From the NCBI RefSeq assembly GCF_029813775.1, contig NZ_JARVKW010000015.1, positions 62,001 through 126,000 of the forward strand: DNA of 64,000 nucleotides, in the 5' to 3' direction. Made by a program: the position numbers and the translations under genes. Under the pieces are notes generated by a model. The model saw nothing but the letters and a program-made list of their open reading frames with translations. It was not told the origin of the DNA and made no database searches. Positions 30,130 through 39,187 of this stretch are shown piece after piece (positions within the stretch are counted from its first letter, which is position 1; every line of letters begins with the position of its first letter). The stretch comes from Streptomyces sp. DH24. GTDB taxonomy: Bacteria > Actinomycetota > Actinomycetes > Streptomycetales > Streptomycetaceae.

Positions 30130-30777
30130 TCAGGCCGTGGTGATCTCCCGCTCCAGGCGCGCGGCGAGGCCGACGTAGCGGGCCCGGCGGGGCACCGGCA
30201 CCAGGCCGCGGATCATGATGCGCCACAGCTCGGCCGTTCTGCGGGGCTGCCGGGCGAGCGGGTCGAGGCTGTGGCCCACGACGGCGGCGCCGACGAAGGC
30301 GCTGACCAGGGAGTGGGCGACGGCCTGCGCGTCGACGTCCGGGTGCACGTCGGACTCCCGGACGGCGCCCCGGAGTTTGCTCGTGGCGATGTCCCGCCAC
30401 TCCGCGAACGGGTGGGCGAGCGGCGGGCGGACGCGGACCCCGCCGGTCGCGAGCCGCAGCCCGGCCCGCAGGATCGGGCCCTCGACGGACAGCCGGGTGA
30501 TGCCGAACGTGATGCGCATCAGGGCTTCGAGGGAGGAGTAGCCACGGCTGTCCAGGTCGTTCGCCAGGCGGCGCAGCGTCCGGGACTGGATCTCCATGAT
30601 GGCGTGCGCCAGGTCCTCCTTGGCCGCGAAGTGGAAGTACAGCGCGCCCTTGGTGACGCGGGCGTGCTCCACGATGTCGCTGAGGCTGGTGGACTCGTAG
30701 CCGTGACGGTCGAACAGGTCGGCCGCGGCCGTGATGATGGTCGCGCGGGTCTGTTCGGCGCGTAACTGCCTCGCCAT
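30130..30777 (-). CDS. cprB: CprB, gamma-butyrolactone-receptor-like TetR regulator
   Basis: A 215-residue TetR-family repressor. The helix-turn-helix is TSLSDIVEHARVTKGALYFHFAAKEDL and the start MARQLRAEQTRATII matches S. coelicolor CprB from memory, as does the length. CprA and CprB are homologues of the A-factor receptor and influence antibiotic production and sporulation. ATG 30777 has GGGAG nine bases upstream; the longer GTG form adds shadow-like residues. The gene next on this strand is an ARMT1-like phosphatase, then geosmin synthase. CprB-type proteins commonly bind their own promoter. Confidence 0.93.
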   Translation of the reverse strand: MARQLRAEQTRATIITAAADLFDRHGYESTSLSDIVEHARVTKGALYFHFAAKEDLAHAIMEIQSRTLRRLANDLDSRGYSSLEALMRITFGITRLSVEGPILRAGLRLATGGVRVRPPLAHPFAEWRDIATSKLRGAVRESDVHPDVDAQAVAHSLVSAFVGAAVVGHSLDPLARQPRRTAELWRIMIRGLVPVPRRARYVGLAARLEREITTA

Positions 30778-30994
30778 CGGCTGACACTCCCGGGATGGAT
30801 ATGGACGGGTTGTACCGTGTGACCAACTACCCCCCGTGCACATCGACTCACCATACGACAGTGGCTGTCACGTCATTATGCCGGGTCACCGGGGTCCCTC
30901 CGGCCACAACAGGGCGGGCCGGTCGGCGCCCCATCCGCGCCGCCCGGCCCGCCGGTCCCGCGCACGCGCCCCCGGCCGGGGCGCGTGCGGTGGG

Positions 30995-32794
30995 TCAGAA
31001 GGTCAGCTTCCAGCTGTTGATCGTGCCGGTGTCCTGCGCGTACAGGTCCTGCACGCGCAGCTTCCAGGTGCCGTTCGCGGTCTCGGCGGAGGCGTTCACC
31101 GTGTAGGTGGTGGTGACGTTGTCCGCGGAGTCGGAGGTGCTGGAGGACTTCAGGCGGTACGTCGAGCCGTCGGGCGCGACCAGGTCGACGACGAGGTCAC
31201 CGCGGTAGGTGTGGGTGATGTCCACGCCGACCTGGAGGGCCGAGGGGGCGTTGCCGCTGCGGCCGGTGACGGTGATCGGCGACTCGACGGCCGACCCGGC
31301 GTCCGGGATGGCGACGGGGCCGCTGCTGGTGTAGGTGGAGCCGGTGCCGGTGCCGCCCTTGACGGCCTGGACCGTCTTGGTGGCGTCGGCGAGGCCGGCG
31401 CCGCAGCCGCCGGTGCAGGTGCCGGGCAGGGCACGGGCGTTGGTCTTGATCGCCGACTCGATCTGCGCCGGGGTGAGGGCGGAGTTCGCCGACTTCATCA
31501 GGGCGGCCAGGCCGGCGATGTGCGGGGCGGCCATGCTGGTGCCCTGGTAGTAGGCGTAGTTCTCGGTCGACGGGGTCCGGGTGCCGGAGTTCAGCGTGGA
31601 CAGGATGCCGCCGGAGGTGGTGGTGCGGGTCTCGCCGCCGGGCGCGGCGATGTCGACGACCGTGCCGTAGTTGGAGTAGTACGAGCGGCTGCCGGAGCGG
31701 TTGGTCGCGGCGACCGAGATGACGTTGTTGCAGCTCGCCGGGGAGTAGTTCGCGGCGTTGGCGTTGCTGTTGCCCGCCGCGACGACGACCGTGGTGCCGC
31801 GGTTGACGGCGGCGTTGATGGCGTTCTGGGTGGCGCTGGTGCACGCTCCGCTGCCGCCCAGGCTCATGTTGATGACCTTGGCGACGTTGGTGTTGGCGGG
31901 CACGCCGGAGACGGTGCCGCCGGACGCCCAGGTGATGGCGTCGATGATGTCGGAGTCGTAGCCGCCGCACTTGCCGAGGACGCGCAGCGGGGAGACCTTC
32001 GCGCCGTGGGCGATGCCGGCGACGCCCTTGCTGTTGTTGGTGACGGCGGCGATGGTGCCCGCGACGTGCGTGCCGTGCCAGGAGGAGTCGCTGGAGCCGG
32101 TGCCCGTGCCGCACTCGTCGGTGGCGTACCAGTCGCCCGGGTCCGCCGGGTTGCTGTCGCGGCCGTTGCCGTCGACGGCGACCGCGGTGTCGGAGATGAA
32201 GTCGTAGCCGGCGACGACGTTGGCGGCGAGGTCGCTGTGGGCGACGTAGCCGGTGTCGATGACGGCGACGGTGACGCCGCTGCCGGTGGACAGGTCCCAG
32301 GCGCCCGGCACGCGCATGCCGGCGGTGGCCTCGAAGAGGTCCCACTGGTTGGTGTACTCGGTGTCGTTCGGGGTGGCGAACGGCTTGTTGAGGCGGTCCG
32401 GCACGACGTAGGCGACCTGCGGGTCGGCCTCGTACTCGGCGATGACGTCGGCGACGTCCGACCGGGTGACGTTCTCGCCGAGGTCGACGAGGGCGGCTCC
32501 GGTGCCGAGGCGGCGGCTGAAGTCGAGGTTCTCGCCGGCCTTCTCGCCCTTGGCAGCGGCGTCGGCGTCGGCGGCCTTGTCCGACCTGGCCTCGGCGGCG
32601 CCCGACGTGTAGCCGACGATGAGGCGCTCGGCGGGGGCGCCGGGGGCGGCCTCGGTGCGGGCCGCGGGGACGGGGGTCTCCCGGGTGGCGTCTTCCTGGG
32701 CGACGGCCGCCTGGGCGGTGGCGGCGGTGAGCAGGGCCGCGGAGAGCGCGGCGACGGATATCAGGGCCCGTCTCGGGGAGTTGGGGGTACGCAA
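30995..32794 (-). CDS. Secreted S8 subtilisin-type serine protease with P domain
   Basis: A 599-residue preproprotein. TTG 32794 was chosen because AAAGG lies seven bases upstream and the signal peptide (RRALISVAALSAALLTAATAQA) begins just after. The propeptide carries an I9-like inhibitor domain (ERLIVGYTSG, then VAYVVPD). The catalytic triad is visible: Asp in VAVIDTGYVAHSD, His in SWHGTHVAGTIAA, Ser in YQGTSMAAPHIAG. A C-terminal P/proprotein-convertase domain (SPITVTGRSGNAPSALQVGV, and NGTWKLRVQDLYAQDTGTIN) ends the protein. Secreted and probably nutritional or developmental. It is a plausible class of target for the SSI-like inhibitor, though not linked genetically. Confidence 0.92.
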   Translation of the reverse strand: MRTPNSPRRALISVAALSAALLTAATAQAAVAQEDATRETPVPAARTEAAPGAPAERLIVGYTSGAAEARSDKAADADAAAKGEKAGENLDFSRRLGTGAALVDLGENVTRSDVADVIAEYEADPQVAYVVPDRLNKPFATPNDTEYTNQWDLFEATAGMRVPGAWDLSTGSGVTVAVIDTGYVAHSDLAANVVAGYDFISDTAVAVDGNGRDSNPADPGDWYATDECGTGTGSSDSSWHGTHVAGTIAAVTNNSKGVAGIAHGAKVSPLRVLGKCGGYDSDIIDAITWASGGTVSGVPANTNVAKVINMSLGGSGACTSATQNAINAAVNRGTTVVVAAGNSNANAANYSPASCNNVISVAATNRSGSRSYYSNYGTVVDIAAPGGETRTTTSGGILSTLNSGTRTPSTENYAYYQGTSMAAPHIAGLAALMKSANSALTPAQIESAIKTNARALPGTCTGGCGAGLADATKTVQAVKGGTGTGSTYTSSGPVAIPDAGSAVESPITVTGRSGNAPSALQVGVDITHTYRGDLVVDLVAPDGSTYRLKSSSTSDSADNVTTTYTVNASAETANGTWKLRVQDLYAQDTGTINSWKLTF

Positions 32795-33150
32795 GGGCTT
32801 GCCTTTCGTGCCGTGGCTCCGGGCAGCGCGGAGCCAGGGTCGATCGCTTCGTCGGGGAAGCGGCGGGGGGTTCATCGAGGGGCAACGCGATGGCCGGCCG
32901 TGCGTGAAGGGCGGACCCGTTCGGGGTTACCTGTGGGTCAGCTGTGCTCGAACGATAGGCAAAGCGCCGGTTATGCGGATACAGGGGAAACCCTTGACAC
33001 ACCCTCGATCCGGCCGGAAACACCCCCTGTGCGGTGGCCGGTTGGCACGGGTTGGTCCGCTTCGCCCGGGACGTCACTGCGTGAACGCGCCGCGCCGTTC
33101 TCCCGCATGGCACAGGGGCCGTTCCCGTGCCGGACGAGGAACCGCAGCGG
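32795..33150. other. Upstream region of the protease gene
   Basis: No ORF with coding character. On the minus strand a TGCCTATCGT extended -10-like sequence occurs near 32950-32960 and is a weak promoter candidate for the protease. On the plus strand TTGACA occurs near 32993 without a good -10. Confidence 0.4.
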
Positions 33151-33383
33151 ATGACCCGGATCACCGTGCGGCGTACCGCACTTGCCGTCCTGACGGCCCC
33201 GCCGCTGCTGCCGCTGTGGACGGCGGGCCGGGCACACGGGCACGGGGCGCCGACGGACCCGGCCGGCCGCGTGGTGGCCTGCTCGCCCGAGGGCGACGGC
33301 CGCGCCGGGCGGGCGGGCGGCGTGCCGGTCGGTCGTCGCCGCGCACGGCGGCGCCGAGGGCCGCGGAGCCTGGCGTTTTCCGG
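33151..33383 (+). pseudogene. Remnant of an AA10 lytic polysaccharide monooxygenase gene
   Basis: ATG 33151 starts a signal peptide (MTRITVRRTALAVLTAPPLL) followed by the mature LPMO start A-HGHGAPTDPAGRVVACSPEG; the first His is the copper-brace residue. After about 55 codons the frame is lost. The next block of the family (ACRSVVAAHGGAEGRGAW) is read in the +1 frame to about 33383, then similarity ends. The rest of the gene, including the second copper His, is absent before the next real gene at 33579. The match is from recall of the AA10 N-terminus. Confidence 0.65.
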
Positions 33384-33578
33384 GGATTCACCGGCGGATC
33401 ATCACGATGCGGCAGCAGCAAGTGTTGGGGGCCTCCGCTCACTTGACGACCGGTGTCCGCACACGATTGGCTCCGGGCCAGTGGACGGGTGATCGGTGCG
33501 CGCCACGCGGCTCCGGTCGCGCGCTCCGTACGCTCCGCCATGCTCTTTGCTCGGCCGCACAGCGAGGTGCCGCACGCC

Positions 33579-34595
33579 ATGACCAGTCCCCCTCCGCCTC
33601 GTTCCCGCCCCGGTTCCCGGCGGCTCACCCGCGTCGCGGCCCTGACCGCCGCCGCCTGTCTGCTGGTGGCGGGCTGTTCGGGCGGCGGCGCGGCCGGGGA
33701 ACGGGCGGACTCCGCGGACAAGGCGGGCGCCGGACGGCTCCGGATCGCGATGATCACCCACGGCGGCAAGGGCGACGCGTTCTGGGACCGGGTGCGCAAG
33801 GGCGCCGAGACGGCCGCCGCCAAGGACCGCGTCGAGCTGACGTACGCCGCCGACCCCGACGCGGCGGGGCAGGCCGAGCTGGTGCGGGACGCGATCCGCG
33901 ACAAGGTCGACGGCATCGCGGTCACGCTCGCCAAACCGCGGGCCATGCGGGGGCCGATCGGCGAGGCCAGGGCGGCCGGCATACCGGTCGTGGGTTTCAA
34001 CTCCGGTATCTCCGACTGGCGTTCGGCGGGACTGCTGGAGTACTTCGGTCAGGACGAGAGCCTGGCCGGCCGGGCCGTCGGCGACAAACTCGACAGCCTC
34101 AAGGCGCGGCACGCGCTGTGCGTCATCCACGAGCGCAGCAATGTCGCCCTGGAGGCGCGCTGCGCGGGCGTGAAGAAGGCGTTCGACGGCGAGACCGAGA
34201 TGCTCTACGTCGACGGCACCGACATGGCCGCCGTGTCCGGCGCCGTCACCGCGGCCCTGCGGGGCGACCCCGGCATCGACGAAGTCGTCATGATGGGCGC
34301 CCAGTTCGCGCTCGCCGCGGTGGAGTCGGTGAAGGAGGCCGGCAGCAGCGCCCGGGTGGCGACCTTCGACCTCAACCACGAGCTGGTGGCGGCCGTACGC
34401 AGCGGCGACGTGCAGTTCGCCGTGGACCAGCAGCCGTATCTGCAGGGCTATCTCGCCGTGGACTCGCTGTGGCTGTACCGCACCAACGGCAACGTCAGCG
34501 GCGGCGGCGTGGCTCCCGTGCTCACCGGCCCCGCCTTCGTCACCCGCACGAACGTCGCCGCGGTCGCCGGGTTCGCCGCCGACGGGACACGCTGA
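33579..34595 (+). CDS. Periplasmic-binding-type lipoprotein (RbsB-like)
   Basis: A 338-residue lipoprotein: basic leader, hydrophobic stretch and lipobox LLVAGCSGG. The mature part is a type I sugar-binding fold: RIAMITHGGKGDAFWDRVRKG, then GIAVTLAKPRAM, IPVVGFNSG, and VDQQPYLQGYLAVDSLWL near the end. ATG 33579 has GAGGTG nine bases ahead; an in-frame ATG at 33540 is less likely. The stop is 12 bp before the conservon-type kinase gene and no permease or ATPase is present, so it probably acts as an extracellular ligand sensor for the kinase rather than in transport. The ligand is unknown. Confidence 0.87.
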   Translation: MTSPPPPRSRPGSRRLTRVAALTAAACLLVAGCSGGGAAGERADSADKAGAGRLRIAMITHGGKGDAFWDRVRKGAETAAAKDRVELTYAADPDAAGQAELVRDAIRDKVDGIAVTLAKPRAMRGPIGEARAAGIPVVGFNSGISDWRSAGLLEYFGQDESLAGRAVGDKLDSLKARHALCVIHERSNVALEARCAGVKKAFDGETEMLYVDGTDMAAVSGAVTAALRGDPGIDEVVMMGAQFALAAVESVKEAGSSARVATFDLNHELVAAVRSGDVQFAVDQQPYLQGYLAVDSLWLYRTNGNVSGGGVAPVLTGPAFVTRTNVAAVAGFAADGTR

Positions 34596-34607
34596 CAAGG
34601 GACCGCC

Positions 34608-37265
34608 ATGTCTTCACGCAGAGCAGCCCGGCGCCGCCTCGGCTCCATACGTGTCTCCCTGGTCCTGCTGGCCGTGGTGCCCGGCGTCACCCTCGCCGCC
34701 ATGTGGGGCGTGACGACGATCCAGATGTTCTCGGAGGGGCTGCGGCTGCGGGAGCAGACGCAGCTGAGCCGGTCGACCGGCGCGATGGGCACCGAGGCGA
34801 CACTCGCGCTGCAACGGGAGCGGCTGCTGTCGGCCGCGTGGCTGTCCGGGCACGGCTCGCGGGGCGCGCTGGAGGCGCAGCGGCGGCAGACGGACGACGC
34901 GGTCGAGCAGCTCGTCCGGCAGAGCGACCTGATCGAGCGGGCGCCCGCCCGGATCGAGGACCGGCTGTACTCGGTCGTCGCGTCGGTCGGCAGCCTGGAG
35001 TACTACCGGGGCCAGGTGGACGACCCCACCGACATCACCGCCGGTCAGGCCCTGGAGCAGTACACGTCGATCATCGACGACCAGATTCACGCCTTCGAGG
35101 AGCTCTCCCAGGTCGACGACGGCGACCTCGCCTCGCAGGCCGGTCCGCTCGTCGCACTGGAGCACGCGGGGGAACTGGCCTCCCAGGAGGACGCGCTGCT
35201 CACGCTGGCGTGGCGGTCCGGGTATCTGGACGGGGCGGCCCGCGCCGAGTTCGCGCGGCTCGTCATCACCCGGCGCTGGATCGTCCAGGACCAGATCATG
35301 CCCTCCCTGCGCGGCACGGCCAAGGCGGAGACCGAGCGGATCCTGCACAGCCCGCAGTGGCGGACCCTGGAGGACCTGGAGAACCAGGTGCTGACCGCCC
35401 GCGCGGACGACACGGGGAAGGTCGCGCTGCCCGACGTCCGCAAGCGGTGGAGCGCCACCATGGGCAAGCTGTCCGAGGGATACACGCCCCTCATTCAGCG
35501 GCAGACCCGTGATCTGGTGGAGCGCAGCGCCGACCGGGCCGACGAACTGCTCCTGACCGCCGCGTCGCTGAGCGCCGGGGGGCTCGTCGCGCTGCTGCTG
35601 TGCGTCGGCATGTCCTGGCGGATCACCCGCTCCCTGTCCCGCCGGCTGCGCGGCCTGCGGGTGGCCACACTGCGCCTGGCGGAGGAACGGCTGCCCGAGG
35701 TGGTGGCCCGGCTGGACCGGGGCGAGACGGTCGACGTGGAGTCGGCGGCGCCGCCGCTGGACTACGGGCACGACGAACTCGGCCAGGTGGCACAGGCGTT
35801 CAACACGGCGCAGCGCACGGCCGTGCACACCGCCGTCGAACTCGCCGACACCCGGCGCGGTTTCCAGAAGGTGATCCTGGGCATCGCCCGGCAGAGCCAG
35901 AACCTGGTCAACCTCCAGCTCAGCAAGCTCGACGCGCTGGAACGCGAGCACTCCGACCCCGAGGTCCTCAAAGGGCTGTACGAACTCGACTCCACGGCGA
36001 GCCAGTTGCGCCGCTACGAGGAGAACCTCGTCATCATCAGCGGCGAGCAGCCGCGCCGCAGCTGGCGGGAACCGGTGGCGCTGCTGGACATCCTGCGCAG
36101 CGCGGTCAGTGAGGTCGCCGAGTACCGGCGGGTGGAGGTGCGCACCGAGGAGAGCGAGGAGGGAGTGTGCCTCGCGCCGCCCGCGGTGGCCGACGTGATC
36201 CATCTGCTGGCCGAGCTGATCGACAACGCGACGGTGTACTCGCCTGCGCCCAGCCCGGTCGAGGTGCGGGCGGTGCTGGTCGCCAAAGGGCTGGCCGTCG
36301 AGATCGAGGACCGCGGGCTCGGCATGCCGGAGGACGACTACGCCTCGCTGAACGCGCAGTTGGCGGTGCCACCGGAGTTCGACGTGGTGGCCCTCGCCGA
36401 CGACCTGCGCCTCGGCATGTTCGTGGTCGCCCGCCTGGCCCACCGCCACGGCATCGGCGTCACGCTCCGCCCGTCGCCGTACGGCGGTACGACGGCGGTC
36501 GTGCTGATCCCGCACGAGGTGGTGGTACGCGAGGAGCCGACGCCGGACCCGAAGGACACCCGGAGCGACGGGAACGCCGGGGGCGCTGCGGACGCCGGGG
36601 TCACCGTGGGTGGCGCGAACGCCGGGGACGCTTTGGGCGGCGCGAACGCCAGAGACACTGTGGGCGGCGCGCACGCCGGGGGCTTGGAGAGCTCCGGGAA
36701 CGCCCGAGACACCGAGGCCCCCGGAAACGCCCGGAAAACCGAGAGCTCCACGAGTGCCCGGGACACCGACAGCTCCACGAGTGCCCGCGACACCGAGCGG
36801 CCGGGGAGCGCCCGCGACACCGAGGAGTCGGGAAGCGCCCGCGACACCGAGGAGTCGGGGAGCGTCAGGAACGGCGGGAGCGCCGGTGGTGGGCGGCACG
36901 GCGGGGCCGGCGAGAGGGATGCGCCCGCCCCGGGTGCCGGACGCGCCACGCCCGCGGCGGCCACCCGGGCCGTCGCCGCCTCCCGGTCGGCGGTCGGCAC
37001 CCTCCCGGAGACCGCCGCCCCCGCCCTCACCCCGTTGCCGCGGCGTGTGCCGCAGACGAGTCTCGCCGCCGAGCTGCGCGAGGAGCCCGCCGGTCGTGAA
37101 GAGGCCGCCCCGCACGACGAGTTCACCGAGTTCACCGCGGAGCGGGCCGCCTCCTCGCTGGCCGGGTTCCAGCGCGGCACGCTCAAGGCACGCCGGGAGG
37201 ACGCCGCGCCCCCCGCGCCGGGCGAGCCCTCCGCCCACCCCCCGACTCCCCCCGCCGACCGCTGA
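34608..37265 (+). CDS. CvnA-type membrane sensor histidine kinase with NIT-like sensing domain
   Basis: An 885-residue protein. A first helix (VSLVLLAVVPGVTLAAMWGV) leads to an extracytoplasmic sensor (about residues 45-325) with the nitrate/nitrite-sensor signature LALQRERLLSAAWLSG; a second helix (AGGLVALLLCVGMSWRI) precedes a HAMP-like region. The ATPase domain has N-box LAELIDNATVYSP and G-boxes VEIEDRGLGMP and RLGMFVVARLA. The dimerisation helix reads GLYELDSTASQLRRYEENL, where related kinases have a His in L-D-H. The final 230 residues are low complexity with 9-residue repeats. First gene of a cvnABC set. Confidence 0.88.
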   Translation: MSSRRAARRRLGSIRVSLVLLAVVPGVTLAAMWGVTTIQMFSEGLRLREQTQLSRSTGAMGTEATLALQRERLLSAAWLSGHGSRGALEAQRRQTDDAVEQLVRQSDLIERAPARIEDRLYSVVASVGSLEYYRGQVDDPTDITAGQALEQYTSIIDDQIHAFEELSQVDDGDLASQAGPLVALEHAGELASQEDALLTLAWRSGYLDGAARAEFARLVITRRWIVQDQIMPSLRGTAKAETERILHSPQWRTLEDLENQVLTARADDTGKVALPDVRKRWSATMGKLSEGYTPLIQRQTRDLVERSADRADELLLTAASLSAGGLVALLLCVGMSWRITRSLSRRLRGLRVATLRLAEERLPEVVARLDRGETVDVESAAPPLDYGHDELGQVAQAFNTAQRTAVHTAVELADTRRGFQKVILGIARQSQNLVNLQLSKLDALEREHSDPEVLKGLYELDSTASQLRRYEENLVIISGEQPRRSWREPVALLDILRSAVSEVAEYRRVEVRTEESEEGVCLAPPAVADVIHLLAELIDNATVYSPAPSPVEVRAVLVAKGLAVEIEDRGLGMPEDDYASLNAQLAVPPEFDVVALADDLRLGMFVVARLAHRHGIGVTLRPSPYGGTTAVVLIPHEVVVREEPTPDPKDTRSDGNAGGAADAGVTVGGANAGDALGGANARDTVGGAHAGGLESSGNARDTEAPGNARKTESSTSARDTDSSTSARDTERPGSARDTEESGSARDTEESGSVRNGGSAGGGRHGGAGERDAPAPGAGRATPAAATRAVAASRSAVGTLPETAAPALTPLPRRVPQTSLAAELREEPAGREEAAPHDEFTEFTAERAASSLAGFQRGTLKARREDAAPPAPGEPSAHPPTPPADR
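36693..36890 (+). repeat. 27-bp coding repeats in the conservon kinase tail
   Basis: A 27-bp period encodes variants of S-A-R-D-T-E-x-x-x. Exact neighbours are at 36807 and 36834 (27 bp each), and another pair starts at 36747 and 36774. The units degenerate toward both ends. The segment codes for a charged, flexible linker of no known fold. Confidence 0.85.
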
Positions 37266-37279
37266 CGAAGGACACCGCC

Positions 37280-37711
37280 ATGACACTCCCCTCCCCCGCC
37301 ACGCACACCCAGCTGGACCAGCTGCTGACCGGACTCGTGGACCGGGTCGCCGACGCCAGCCAGGCGGTGGTGCTGTCCGACGACGGGCTCGTGCTCAGCA
37401 GGTCGACGGGGTTCCTGCGGGACGACGCCGAGCGTCTGGCGGCGACCGCGTCCGGTCTGATGAGCCTCAGCAAGGGCGTCAGCATGGACTTCCGCGGCGG
37501 CCCGGTGCGTCAGGCGCTCATCGAGATGGCCAACAGCTATCTGATCCTCACCTCGGCCGGCCCGGGCGCCCTGCTGGTCGTGCTGACCGGGCCGGGCGCG
37601 GACGTCGGCGTGGTCGCGTACCAGATGAACCTGCTGGTGAAGAAGATCGGCGAGCACCTCAGCGCGGCACCGCGGGCCGCCGCGGGTCCCGCGGCCGACG
37701 CCGGCGTGTGA
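37280..37711 (+). CDS. Roadblock/LC7-domain protein, CvnB type
   Basis: A 143-residue roadblock protein (LDQLLTGLVDRVADASQAVV, DGLVLSRSTGF, and LLVVLTGPGADVGVVAYQMN). In conservons such proteins bind the GTPase and the kinase and form a membrane-associated, G-protein-like complex. GAAGGA precedes ATG 37280. Fifteen bases separate it from the kinase gene and one base from the next gene, so these are a single operon. Confidence 0.92.
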   Translation: MTLPSPATHTQLDQLLTGLVDRVADASQAVVLSDDGLVLSRSTGFLRDDAERLAATASGLMSLSKGVSMDFRGGPVRQALIEMANSYLILTSAGPGALLVVLTGPGADVGVVAYQMNLLVKKIGEHLSAAPRAAAGPAADAGV

Positions 37712-37712
37712 G

Positions 37713-38072
37713 GTGGACGGAGCGGAATCGGCGGGCCGGCTCGTCCGGCCGTTCACCCTGACCGGGGGCCGGACGCGGCCCAGCCGAGCCGACTTCACCC
37801 TCATCACGACGGTGACCGCGGTGGACCCGCCGCCGGAGCGGGCCCCCCGGCCGCAGGCCGAGCACCTGCGGATTCTGCGGCTGTGCGGCGAGCCCGTCGC
37901 CGTGGCGGAGCTCGCCGCCCGGCTCGATCTGCCGGTGAGCGTGGTCGTGATCCTGCTGTGCGATCTGCTGGAGGCGGGCCGGATCATCGCCCGCCCGCCG
38001 CATCCCGTCTCCGGGACGTCCGTCGACCTGGACCTGCTGCGCAGGGTCAAGGACGGGCTCGGCCGGATCTGA
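37713..38072 (+). CDS. DUF742 protein, CvnC type
   Basis: A 119-residue DUF742 protein with the family's RPFTLTGGRT start and a winged-helix-like region (EHLRILRLCGEPVAVAELAA, then ARLDLPVSVVVILLCDLLEA). GTG 37713 begins one base after the cvnB stop codon. In conservons the next gene codes for the CvnD GTPase; here the operon ends and the next genes are convergent. Confidence 0.9.
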   Translation: MDGAESAGRLVRPFTLTGGRTRPSRADFTLITTVTAVDPPPERAPRPQAEHLRILRLCGEPVAVAELAARLDLPVSVVVILLCDLLEAGRIIARPPHPVSGTSVDLDLLRRVKDGLGRI

Positions 38073-38084
38073 CCGCGCCGCGCA

Positions 38085-38113
38085 CGGCCGGGACCGGAGC
38101 CGGTCCACGGCCG
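38085..38113. terminator. Bidirectional terminator hairpin
   Basis: CGGCCG-GGACCGG (38085-38097) pairs with CCGGTCC-A-CGGCCG (38100-38113), with one bulged A. It sits between the convergent cvnC and binding-protein genes. Confidence 0.75.
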
Positions 38114-38123
38114 CGCACCCGGC

Positions 38124-39083
38124 TCAGTCCAGGCCCACCGACTCCAGCCAGGACTTGGCCACGTCCAGCGGGTCCTTCTTCTCCAGCTGCACCTGGGCGT
38201 CCAGGTCGCGGAGCGTCCGGGTGTCGAGCTTCGCGGAGACCGCGTCGAGCGCGTCGACGCCCTCCTTCGGCAGCCCGTCCTTGTAGACGAGGGGCTGCAC
38301 GTTCTGGAAGCCGAAGAGGTTCTTCGGGTCCTTCAGGACGACGAACTTCTCCTTGCTGATGGTGGGGTCGGTGGTGAAGATGTCCGCGACCTGCACGGCG
38401 TTCTTCTTCAGCGCCGCCTGCGTCAGCGGGCCGCCCGCGTCGAGCGACTTGAACGACTTGAACTCCAGTCCGTAGACCGACTTCAGGCCCACGAGGCCCT
38501 GGTGCCGGGTCTGGAACTCGGGCGAGCCGCCGAAGACCAGGCCGGGGGCCGCGTCCTTGAGGTCGGCGATGCTGGACTCGGCGGTCAGGCCGTACTTCTT
38601 TGCGGTGGCGGCGTTGACGGTGACGGAGTCCTTGTTCTGCGCGGACGACGGCTCCAGCAGGGTCAGCCCGGCGTCCAGCTTCTTCTCCAGGGCGGCCGTC
38701 GTCTCCTCGACGGTCCTCGGGGTGGCCTTCGGGTCGAGGTAGGCCAGCAGGGAGCCGTTGTATTCGGGCAGGACGGTGATGGAGCCGTTCTTCATGAGGC
38801 CGTAGGTGGTCTCGCGGCTGCCGATGTTGGGCTTGTAGGTGACCTTGACGCCCCTGGCCTTCAGGGCCTCGCCGTAGATGTCGGCGAGCAGGATGCTCTC
38901 GGCGAAGTTGTTCGAGCCGACGACGACGGTGTCGCCGCCGCCCTCGTCGCCCTCCGCGAGCGGGTTGGAAGGGTCGTCGGAGGAGGAGCAGCCCGCGAGC
39001 ACGGCTGCCGTGGCGGCGATCGCGACGGTGAACGCGACCGCGTGTCTCGTCCGGGTCCGGCTGCTCTTCGCGGTGGAAGTCAT
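38124..39083 (-). CDS. Glycine betaine/osmoprotectant-binding lipoprotein (OpuCC/OsmX-like)
   Basis: A 319-residue OpuAC-fold binding protein. The leader ends in a lipobox, AVLAGCSSS. The start of the mature domain, VVVGSNNFAESILLADIYGE, and LPEYNGSLLAYL are typical of the OpuBC/OpuCC group that binds betaine, carnitine or choline. ATG 39083 is preferred over the upstream GTG at 39137, whose extra residues would bury the signal peptide. It is the last gene of a four-gene importer operon, 105 bp after the permease. Confidence 0.9.
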   Translation of the reverse strand: MTSTAKSSRTRTRHAVAFTVAIAATAAVLAGCSSSDDPSNPLAEGDEGGGDTVVVGSNNFAESILLADIYGEALKARGVKVTYKPNIGSRETTYGLMKNGSITVLPEYNGSLLAYLDPKATPRTVEETTAALEKKLDAGLTLLEPSSAQNKDSVTVNAATAKKYGLTAESSIADLKDAAPGLVFGGSPEFQTRHQGLVGLKSVYGLEFKSFKSLDAGGPLTQAALKKNAVQVADIFTTDPTISKEKFVVLKDPKNLFGFQNVQPLVYKDGLPKEGVDALDAVSAKLDTRTLRDLDAQVQLEKKDPLDVAKSWLESVGLD

Positions 39084-39187
39084 TGACTGATCCAATCCAG
39101 CCACTTCTCGGTCAGTCAAGAGCGGCCTGGTCACCAATTGGCGTCGATGTGCGGCCCGTTGCGCACAGCGACGATCCGGTGTCGGCG

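Noticed and set aside
31000..33000. Plus-strand frame from 30836 to 33154 as a gene
   Set aside because: It is antisense to a clear subtilisin-type protease and gives a Gly/Val/Arg-rich chain with no motif.
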